Assembly: GCA_937907305.1 (NCBI GenBank)
Contig: CALERQ010000113.1
Span: 1 to 6,798, forward strand
Direction: 5' to 3'
Length of the DNA: 6,798 nt
From: an uncultured Clostridia bacterium
GTDB taxonomy: Bacteria > Bacillota > Clostridia > Oscillospirales > Ruminococcaceae
The notes beneath the pieces are model-generated. The model was given only the letters and a program-made list of their open reading frames with translations. It was not told the DNA's origin and made no database searches. Shown in pieces: positions 1-4,629 of the stretch. Numbering within the stretch: position 1 is the stretch's first letter; each line of letters starts with the position of its first letter. The position numbers and the translations under genes were made by a program.

Positions 1-312
1 ATCGATCATCACGGAGGTGAGGCCGCCGTCAATGCAGTCCTTGCAGATTTCGAAACCATCGCCGTGATCCAGGTGCAGGGCGATCGGGACATCGGTATCG
101 GCCACAGCGGCCTCCACCAGCTTGGTAAGATAAATGTGCTTGGCATATTTGCGGGCGCCGGCCGAAACCTGCAGGATAACAGGAGCCTGCTCCAGCTGGG
201 CCGCTTCGGTAATGCCCTGTACGATCTCCATGTTGTTGACATTGAAAGCGCCGATGGCGTAGCCGCCCTCGTAGGCTTTACGGAACATTTCCTTGGTAGT
301 GACCAGTGGCAT
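1..312 (-). CDS. fba: Class II fructose-bisphosphate aldolase, N-terminal part (cut by window edge)
   Basis: This gene reads leftward and is open to base 1, giving 104 codons of a protein normally around 280-310 residues long. The translation begins MPLVTTKEMFRKAYEGGYAI and continues with GAFNVNNMEI, the usual class II aldolase opening. Further on come a VILQVSAGARKY stretch and LHLDHGD, which in this family carries the catalytic Asp and the first zinc-ligand His. The enzyme is a cytosolic zinc-dependent aldolase that interconverts fructose 1,6-bisphosphate with dihydroxyacetone phosphate and glyceraldehyde 3-phosphate in glycolysis and gluconeogenesis. The start is the ATG at 310-312, supported by an AAGGAGGA ribosome binding site (bases 321-328 read on the minus strand) 8 bases upstream. 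A tagatose-bisphosphate or ketose-bisphosphate aldolase of the same fold cannot be excluded from the N-terminus alone, but the fructose enzyme is most likely. Confidence 0.93.
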   Translation of the reverse strand, partial: MPLVTTKEMFRKAYEGGYAIGAFNVNNMEIVQGITEAAQLEQAPVILQVSAGARKYAKHIYLTKLVEAAVADTDVPIALHLDHGDGFEICKDCIDGGLTSVMID

Positions 313-367
313 AATATTGATCCTCCTTCGAAAAATAGAAGTATAAAGGGATGGTGCGTTCATCCTT

Positions 368-396
368 ATTGTAGCAATATTGCCCGCCAAATGCAA
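368..396 (-). promoter_or_regulatory. Promoter of the aldolase gene
   Basis: Read on the minus strand, a -35-like TTGCAT (391-396) is followed after 17 bases by TACAAT (368-373), a 5/6 match to the -10 consensus. Transcription would start near base 361 and give a leader of roughly 50 bases ending in the AAGGAGGA ribosome binding site. The -35 matches only at its TTG, so the -10 and the spacing carry the call. Confidence 0.65.
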
Positions 397-536
397 TAAG
401 ATACCGGCAGATTCCGCGAATTTTTGTGAAATAAATAACGATATTTTTCCGGTCGGTGTTTAGCATTCATTTGTGAAAAAATCCGGAGCAGGGAGCAAGG
501 CCGGTAAACTTTTTGTAGTGCCTATTTTCTGTAAAT

Positions 537-727
537 TGTGGATAAAACAGATGTTTCCACCGGGGACTGGAGGGAAAAAGGGATGAAATGGGGGGCGCTT
601 TTTCACACTTTCCACCGAGTTTTCCACACCGCTGGGGGAAAACCGTGTGGAAACTGTGTAAAAGTAAAAAATACGGCCAGTATATCCCGCTGTCGGTTCC
701 GCCAGGCAGGACTGCATAAATTCCACA
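537..727. promoter_or_regulatory. Cluster of DnaA-box-like sites
   Basis: TGTGGATAA at 537-545 is a perfect DnaA box (TTATCCACA on the minus strand). Within the next 185 bases lie TTTTCCACA at 620-628 (8/9), TGTGGAAAC at 646-654 (7/9 on the minus strand), TGTGTAAAA at 655-663 (7/9 on the minus strand), and weaker 6/9 words at 553-561, 608-616 and 719-727. The AT-rich tract 411-545 adjoins the cluster, and the flanking genes point away from it. In bacteria such clusters occur at oriC, at DnaA-titrating sites and in DnaA-regulated promoters, and the sequence alone does not say which applies. Neither dnaA nor dnaN is present in this window, which weakens an origin reading. Confidence 0.4.
619..653. 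repeat. Two overlapping, mutually exclusive inverted repeats
   Basis: GTTTTCC (619-625) pairs with GGAAAAC (637-643). TTTCCACAC (621-629) pairs with GTGTGGAAA (645-653). The two hairpins share the same left arm, so only one can form at a time. The second pair is also two DnaA-like words facing each other. Neither hairpin is followed by a U-run, so this is not an intrinsic terminator. Confidence 0.45.
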
Positions 728-777
728 GCCGGAAGCAAAATAACAGGGAATTGATGCCGCAAAAGGAGGGCTGCGTG

Positions 778-1038
778 ATGCTGAAGGGAGTCAATAAGCA
801 GGTGGTAGAGGTAGTGGAAGTGGATAATGAATTTTTTGAGCGGGCGATTTTATTTGTAAAGCCGGAAAAGCAGCAGAACGGTGAGGAGGCCCTGCGGGAA
901 AATGCCCGGCGGTATGTAGGCTCGCTGCGGTGGCGGCCGCGGCAGCCCGGCGGCTGGAGGCTGTGGGGTGTCCGGCTGGCCCAGTGGGGCAGCGCTATGG
1001 GGCTGGGGGCCCTGCTGGGCGGACTTCTGATAAAATAG
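778..1038 (+). CDS. Small basic protein of unknown function, 86 residues
   Basis: I do not recognise a named family. The start at ATG 778 is set by AAAGGAGG (762-769) with 8 bases of spacing, and the stop is TAG 1036-1038. The protein has three parts. The N-terminal segment (1-30, MLKGVNKQVVEVVEVDNEFF then ERAILFVKPE) looks like two beta strands with conserved-looking aromatic and acidic positions. The middle (31-70) is rich in Arg, Trp and Gln. The glycine-rich hydrophobic C-terminus (71-86, ending GLGALLGGLLIK) could associate with a membrane. From memory, small clostridial hypothetical proteins share the KGVN..VVEV...FFERA.FFVKPE pattern, but I cannot confirm this here. The extended -10 promoter of the next gene lies just after the stop, so the two are probably not strictly cotranscribed. 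No terminator separates them. Confidence 0.72.
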   Translation: MLKGVNKQVVEVVEVDNEFFERAILFVKPEKQQNGEEALRENARRYVGSLRWRPRQPGGWRLWGVRLAQWGSAMGLGALLGGLLIK

Positions 1039-1060
1039 GGTCGATTTTTGCAAAGGGCTG

Positions 1061-1069
1061 TGTTATAAT
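1061..1069 (+). promoter_or_regulatory. Extended -10 promoter upstream of rlmB
   Basis: TGTTATAAT (1061-1069) is an exact TGnTATAAT extended -10 element. The -35 position at 17 bases spacing (1041-1046, TCGATT) is poor, which is typical of extended -10 promoters. The predicted start near 1076 places the whole E1 element in the mRNA leader, about 160 bases before the rlmB start codon. Confidence 0.65.
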
Positions 1070-1087
1070 AAAACTATTCATAGAATG

Positions 1088-1208
1088 GTGCACGCCGCGG
1101 AAACCGGCCCCGCCCGCCGGCCCCACTGGGGCCGGCGGCCCGCAGCCGTAGGCTGCAGGTGGGCGCGCCGAAGGCGCGCAGGCGGGGGCCGGTTCCCCGG
1201 CGGTGCAC
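1088..1208. repeat. GC-rich cloverleaf-like structured element E1
   Basis: Outer arms 1088-1114 and 1181-1208 pair over about 26 positions with small bulges (GTGCAC...AACCGGCCCC...GCC). They enclose three perfect hairpins, each with a 3-base loop: GCCGGCCCC/GGGGCCGGC (1116-1136, loop ACT, extendable to 11 pairs), GCAGCC/GGCTGC (1142-1156, loop GTA) and GCGCGCC/GGCGCGC (1163-1179, loop GAA). The flanks carry GGTGCAC on both sides (1087-1093, 1202-1208). Because GTGCAC is self-complementary, these can be read either as the end of the outer stem or as a short direct repeat. There is no open frame and no U-run, so it is neither a gene nor an intrinsic terminator. A second element of the same architecture lies at 4319-4427. 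It could be a structured leader RNA or a palindromic intergenic repeat. Confidence 0.75.
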
Positions 1209-1239
1209 ATAGCCTTAACAGAAGAAAGGAACTATGACC

Positions 1240-2007
1240 ATGCAGGAAAAAAAGCAGACTGGCGAGCAGAACCAGGTGCTGGCCGGGCGCAACCCGGTGC
1301 TGGAGGCCCTGCGCAGCGGCAGGGAACTGGAGTGCATCTACATACAAAGCGGCAGCCCCAAAGGGCCGGCAGCCGCGATCCTGAATAAAGCAAGGGAACT
1401 GGGTATCCCGGTAAAGGAAGCGACGCGGGAAAAATTAAACCAGCTTTCCGGGATAGAGACCCACCAGGGGGTTGCCGCCATCTGTGCGGCGGCCGCCTAT
1501 GCCGAGATGAAGGATATCTATGAACGGGCAGGGGAAGAGCCGCTTTTTGTGGTCATCTGTGATAACATCGAAGACCCCCACAATTTGGGCGCCATTATCC
1601 GTACGGCGGAAGCCTGTGGGGCCCATGGGGTCATCATCCCCAAACGGCACAGCGCGGGTCTTACCGCGGCGGCGGTCAAGTCCTCCGCTGGGGCGGCGGT
1701 GTGCCTGCCGGTCGTCCGGGTCGCCAATATTGTGGCCACCATGCAGAGCCTGAAGGCTGAGAAAAATGTGTGGTTCACCTGCGCTGATATGGATGGGGAG
1801 AACTGGTGCCAGCTGGACTTTAAGGGCGCGGTGGGTTTGGTTATCGGTTCGGAGGGCAATGGAGTCAGCCGGCTGGTGAAAGAGGAGTGCGACTTTGTGG
1901 CGGCGCTGCCGATGCAGGGCCAGATCAATTCACTGAATGCTTCGGTGGCGGGTGGTATCATCCTGTATGAGATCACCCGGCAGCGGCTGGGGCTGAAAGC
2001 CCGATGA
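1240..2007 (+). CDS. rlmB: 23S rRNA 2'-O-ribose methyltransferase, RlmB-like (SpoU/TrmH family)
   Basis: This is a cytosolic SAM-dependent enzyme that methylates a ribose 2'-OH in rRNA. The family's named member methylates G2251 in the 23S peptidyl-transferase P-loop. The 255-residue length suits the family. The N-terminal substrate-binding domain (about 13-85) has LAGRNPVLEALRSG and ETHQGVAA. The trefoil-knot SPOUT domain has motif 1 at 108-127 (DNIEDPHNLGAIIRTAEACG, with N115 and R121), motif 2 at 199-210 (GLVIGSEGNGVS) and motif 3 at 223-239 (LPMQGQINSLNASVAGG). Two in-frame ATGs lie at 1234 and 1240. The AAAGGA at 1225-1230 is only 3 bases from the first and 9 from the second, so I chose 1240. 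The gene follows the E1 leader and has no clear terminator after it. The exact nucleotide target is inferred from family and could differ. Confidence 0.92.
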   Translation: MQEKKQTGEQNQVLAGRNPVLEALRSGRELECIYIQSGSPKGPAAAILNKARELGIPVKEATREKLNQLSGIETHQGVAAICAAAAYAEMKDIYERAGEEPLFVVICDNIEDPHNLGAIIRTAEACGAHGVIIPKRHSAGLTAAAVKSSAGAAVCLPVVRVANIVATMQSLKAEKNVWFTCADMDGENWCQLDFKGAVGLVIGSEGNGVSRLVKEECDFVAALPMQGQINSLNASVAGGIILYEITRQRLGLKAR

Positions 2008-2030
2008 GAAAAGACGGCTCGATAAGTTAT

Positions 2031-2068
2031 TTGACATGATCTCTCCGAGGATGTAACTTTAGGAGAGA
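2031..2068 (+). promoter_or_regulatory. Candidate promoter with inverted repeat upstream of the pseudo-ATPase gene
   Basis: A perfect -35 TTGACA (2031-2036) is followed after 17 bases by a weak -10 TAACTT (2054-2059). A 7-base inverted repeat, TCTCTCC (2040-2046) and GGAGAGA (2062-2068), brackets the -10 and could be an operator or a short leader hairpin. The weak -10 leaves open that the downstream gene is mainly read through from rlmB, since no terminator lies between them. Confidence 0.4.
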
Positions 2069-2091
2069 AAACAAAAAGCGGAGGGAAAAAG

Positions 2092-4254
2092 ATGGCAGAA
2101 AACCGCTATAATGTAGACGATATCCTGCGGGAAGTAAAGGAAAAACGCGCACGGGAGGAACGGGCTGCTCAGCCGGAAAAGCGGGTCGCCACCACTACGG
2201 AGGACCTGCTGCGGCAGTTGGATGCCGCCCAGACCGGGTTGCCCAGAGCTGTCAAGCCAGCGGCAGAAAAACCGACACCCGCCAAGGCTGTGCCCCAGCC
2301 GGGAAAGAAGATGGAGCCTTTCCTTGGGGAGCTGCTGCAAAAGGCCGAAACCCCGGCGGCACCGGCCCCAGCGGCTGAACCGGAATTTAAGTGGGAAGAG
2401 CCGAAACAGTCCGAACCGGTGATGCAGCCGGAGGAATGGACCCCGCCCCAAAAACAGGAGGCACAGCCTGCCCCGGAATTGGGGGAGGAAGTGCCGATGG
2501 GCCGGGAGATTCCCGTGGCCAGGGCGAAAAAACCGCTGTGGGAGGCCGCTGCCGCGCGCAAGAGCGCAGAGGCCCTGATGCAGACGCTGAAAAAACAGCA
2601 GAGGAGCTTGGCGGTCACCTTGATCCTCAACCTGGTGATGCTGCTGGGGGTCATCTATTTGGCACTGGCGCCGGTGTACCATCTGCTGCTGCCGGATTTC
2701 CTCGCGACCTCCTCTTCCATGAGATTGTGGGGGATGGTAGCGCTGACCGCCATTTCGGCCCTGTGCTGCGGCGGTACGCTGGGCAATGGCTTTTTGGCGC
2801 TGTTCCCCGGCCGGCAAAGCAACGATGCCTATGTGACCTTGACGGTTTTCGCCTGCCTGCTGCAAGGCAGCTTTATGGCGGCGCAGCCCGCCCTGCTGGA
2901 GCAGTACGGGAATAATATCTTCCTGCCGCTGGCTGTACTTATCCTGTTCTTTAATACCTGGGGCAAGCTGGTGAAAAATGCCCGCCAGCGGGAAAGCTGC
3001 CGGGCCATGGCCACCCTGCGGCCGGTGGCCTGTCGTACCCTGCCGCAGAGCCGACTGACCGAATGGGCGGCGGAGCTGCCGGAGCAGCCGGAAAAGACGG
3101 TGACCCTGGATGATGCCGGTCTGCCGGAGGATGCCGAGGCCGTGCTGGAGGAAACCGGCATGACCGAGGGCATCAGCGGGGTGCTGGCCCCCATTACCAT
3201 ACTGGCGGCGGTGGTCATGGCGCTGCTGGAATACTTCCTGGCCAAAGGAACGGTATTCGAGGCGGTTTCCATCTTTACCTCGGCACTGTGCATTACTTCG
3301 CCGCTGGCGGCTACGCTGGGCAGCCATATGCCGCTGCGCAGCGCCAATGAGGGGCTGAACCGCTGGCGCGCCAACCTGCTGAATGAAGATGCGGTGGAGG
3401 AGCTGCACGATACCGATGGTGTTTTGCTGCGGGGCAGTGACCTGTTCCCCAGTGGAAGTATTACCCTGCATGGTATACGAACCTTTGAGAAGAAGCCCAT
3501 TGATGAAGCTATCCTGAACGCAGCCAGCGTGTTGTGCAGTGTGGATAATTCGCTGACCGGCATTTTCCGTGGGATGATCACCAATGAAAAGAACCTGAAA
3601 GCGGTGGAAAGCGTCACCTGCGAGGAGGGTAAGGGAATTTCCGCCTGGGTGGATGGTGGCCGGGTGCTCATTGGCAACCGCAGCCTATTGCTGGCCCACG
3701 GCGTGGCCGTGCCGCCCATCGAGGTGGAAGCAGGTTTCCTGGCTGAGGGCAAGGAGCTTTTGTATCTTTCCAATTTTGGCAGCCTCTCGGCGGGATTTGT
3801 TATCAGCTACCATGCCGATAAACAGCTGAAGACCCAGCTGCGGGAGCTGGAAAAGGTGGGTATTGCCCTGATGGTATATACTACCGATCCCAATATCACC
3901 CCGGCGCGGGTGGCACAGGTCTATGGCCTGCAGGAGGAGAACATCCACATGGTGCCGGCGGCGCTGCAGCGGGAGGCCGAGGCCGCCCTGGATGGCACCG
4001 GTGAGACCGCGGCCGAAATGGTGAGCGGCGGCATGGCGGGAACGCTGCACAGCCTGCTTTCCGCTCAGCGGGAGTATGGCCTGGCCAAGGCCATTAGTGT
4101 GCTGCTGGTGCTGAGTGTGCTGATCGGGTTTGCGATTATCACGCTGCTGGCCTATTCCGGGGCGCTGAGCCGGGTGACCTGGTGGAGCCTGGGGGCCTAC
4201 CAGCTCCTGTGGTTTATCCCCACGGTGCTGTTGGGATTGGTGCGCAAAAAGTAA
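2092..4254 (+). CDS. Membrane protein with P1B-type ATPase shape lacking catalytic motifs (predicted pseudoenzyme)
   Basis: A 720-residue protein starting at ATG 2092 after GGAGGG (2080-2085), ending in tandem stops TAA TAG. Residues 1-165 form a cytosolic tail rich in Pro, Ala, Glu and Gln, opening with NRYNVDDILREVKEKR. Eight hydrophobic segments follow (about 173-196, 212-238, 246-266, 274-290, 364-383, 389-410, 668-690, 697-717), the count and spacing of P1B metal-transport ATPases. KLVKNARQRESCRAMATLRP (292-311) resembles the linker into the actuator domain, but the domain is shortened and has no TGE. SPL (403-405) sits where CPC is expected. DGVLLRGSDLFPSG (442-455) aligns with D-x-V-x-F-DKTGT-L-x-x-G, so R447 replaces the phosphorylated Asp. 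The nucleotide-domain core EGKGISAWVDGGRVLIGNR (512-530) is well kept, but the HP motif is missing. TTDPN (597-601) stands for TGDN, and GDGxND is absent. It should not hydrolyse ATP or pump by the normal cycle. A role as sensor, scaffold or partner subunit is inference. The frame is intact, so it is not a decayed pseudogene. Confidence 0.8.
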   Translation: MAENRYNVDDILREVKEKRAREERAAQPEKRVATTTEDLLRQLDAAQTGLPRAVKPAAEKPTPAKAVPQPGKKMEPFLGELLQKAETPAAPAPAAEPEFKWEEPKQSEPVMQPEEWTPPQKQEAQPAPELGEEVPMGREIPVARAKKPLWEAAAARKSAEALMQTLKKQQRSLAVTLILNLVMLLGVIYLALAPVYHLLLPDFLATSSSMRLWGMVALTAISALCCGGTLGNGFLALFPGRQSNDAYVTLTVFACLLQGSFMAAQPALLEQYGNNIFLPLAVLILFFNTWGKLVKNARQRESCRAMATLRPVACRTLPQSRLTEWAAELPEQPEKTVTLDDAGLPEDAEAVLEETGMTEGISGVLAPITILAAVVMALLEYFLAKGTVFEAVSIFTSALCITSPLAATLGSHMPLRSANEGLNRWRANLLNEDAVEELHDTDGVLLRGSDLFPSGSITLHGIRTFEKKPIDEAILNAASVLCSVDNSLTGIFRGMITNEKNLKAVESVTCEEGKGISAWVDGGRVLIGNRSLLLAHGVAVPPIEVEAGFLAEGKELLYLSNFGSLSAGFVISYHADKQLKTQLRELEKVGIALMVYTTDPNITPARVAQVYGLQEENIHMVPAALQREAEAALDGTGETAAEMVSGGMAGTLHSLLSAQREYGLAKAISVLLVLSVLIGFAIITLLAYSGALSRVTWWSLGAYQLLWFIPTVLLGLVRKK

Positions 4255-4265
4255 TAGAATCAGCC

Positions 4266-4299
4266 GGGGCCCGCTGTGTATTGCAGCGGGCTCCTTTTT
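4266..4299 (+). terminator. Intrinsic terminator after the pseudo-ATPase gene
   Basis: GCCCGCTG (4269-4276) pairs perfectly with CAGCGGGC (4284-4291) around a 7-base loop. The stem extends outward by GGG/TCC (4266-4268 with 4292-4294, one G-U pair) and is followed by TTTTT at 4295-4299. It starts about 12 bases after the stop codon. Confidence 0.9.
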
Positions 4300-4318
4300 G
4301 TACCTTGGGGGATGCGGA

Positions 4319-4427
4319 AAGGCGCGGGTTCGGCCCGCAGGGCGAGCCGCCCATAGGGCGGCTCCGGCGGCGGAGCCGCCGCGCCGGGGCTGCGCCCCGG
4401 CGACCCTGCGGGCCGAATTTACGCCTT
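4319..4427. repeat. GC-rich cloverleaf-like structured element E2
   Basis: The outer stem has a perfect 14-base core, TTCGGCCCGCAGGG (4329-4342) with its complement at 4404-4417. It extends through three G-T wobbles, one mismatch and AAGGCG/CGCCTT to 4319 and 4427. Inside are three perfect hairpins, all with 3-base loops: GAGCCGCCC/GGGCGGCTC (4344-4364, loop ATA), CGGCGGC/GCCGCCG (4365-4381, loop GGA) and CGCCGGGGC/GCCCCGGCG (4382-4402, loop TGC). The architecture matches E1 at 1088-1208, while the hairpin sequences differ. Both elements contain CGGCCCGCAG (4331-4340 here, 1136-1145 in E1) and GCGGAAA at or near the left edge (4314-4320, 1097-1103). E2 lies after a terminator and before the next promoter, so it is probably not abundantly transcribed in the plus direction. 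No flanking direct repeat was seen. Confidence 0.75.
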
Positions 4428-4454
4428 GCAGGGGCCCTAAAGGGAGCAGAATGG

Positions 4455-4472
4455 GACCGAAAAGACCGAAAA
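4455..4472. repeat. Tandem 9-base direct repeat GACCGAAAA x2
   Basis: GACCGAAAA occurs twice head-to-tail at 4455-4463 and 4464-4472, about 70-110 bases upstream of the EF-G-like gene's promoters. It could be a regulator-binding site or a chance duplication. The remaining bases 4473-4540 show nothing I can name. Confidence 0.45.
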
Positions 4473-4540
4473 TCAGCAATTAGCACAAAATAGCGCAGCG
4501 TATTTCGGCAAAGCGCCGTGCAGATTAACGGAGATTTTTA

Positions 4541-4580
4541 TTGCGTAAAACTTGACAAAAAGGTATAATTGTTCTGTAAT
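4541..4580 (+). promoter_or_regulatory. Two overlapping promoters of the EF-G-like gene
   Basis: Promoter A has TTGCGT (4541-4546), a 17-base spacer and a perfect TATAAT (4564-4569). Promoter B has a perfect TTGACA (4552-4557), a 17-base spacer and TGTAAT (4575-4580, 5/6). They are offset by 11 bases, so polymerase cannot occupy both at once. Predicted starts fall near 4576 and 4587, giving leaders of about 45-55 bases. This is the strongest promoter region in the window and fits a highly expressed translation factor. Confidence 0.75.
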
Positions 4581-4629
4581 GCGCCCCTATGGCGTTGCGA
4601 CTCAAAGATTGAAAGGGGAAATCCTAACT

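Larger units (their letters stand above)
397..777. other. Divergent intergenic spacer, AT-rich, without a gene
   Basis: This stretch separates the leftward aldolase promoter from the rightward small gene. Bases 411-545 are clearly richer in A and T than the surrounding coding DNA, with runs such as GAATTTTTGTGAAATAAATA. The right half (537-727) holds a group of DnaA-box-like words and a pair of overlapping inverted repeats, listed separately. I saw no open frame with a ribosome binding site here. A reading frame in phase with the small gene extends up to a GTG at 538, but no Shine-Dalgarno sequence precedes it. No convincing -35/-10 pair for the downstream small gene was found. The best -10-like word is TATATC at 681-686, which lacks a recognisable -35. 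Confidence 0.6.

Noticed and set aside
538..777. Extension of the small gene upstream to GTG 538
   Set aside because: There is no Shine-Dalgarno sequence before 538, the extension would run through the DnaA-like repeats, and ATG 778 has a near-perfect ribosome binding site.
1048..1069. TTGCAA as -35 for the TATAAT at 1064
   Set aside because: The spacing is only 10 bases. The extended -10 explains the promoter better.
1088..1208. E1 as an intrinsic terminator of the small gene
   Set aside because: No U-run follows any of its hairpins.
2051..2056. ATG-TAA minimal start-stop after a GAGG
   Set aside because: It is a chance word in the promoter interval with no supporting context.
2059..3471. 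Long antisense open frame of 470 codons opposite the pseudo-ATPase gene
   Set aside because: Its composition is dominated by Gln, Arg, His and Gly, and it has no ribosome binding site. It is a mirror of the plus-strand gene's GC-rich codon use, and the plus-strand protein has a recognisable fold.
3540..3548. Perfect DnaA box TGTGGATAA
   Set aside because: It lies inside the pseudo-ATPase coding sequence, isolated from other boxes, and is probably incidental.
1088..4427. E1 and E2 as CRISPR repeats or tRNA genes
   Set aside because: There is no regular repeat-spacer array. The folds have no anticodon arm of tRNA size, no T-loop consensus and no CCA end.
4552..4569. TTGACA paired with TATAAT
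   Set aside because: The spacing is only 6 bases. Each hexamer instead has its own partner at 17 bases.
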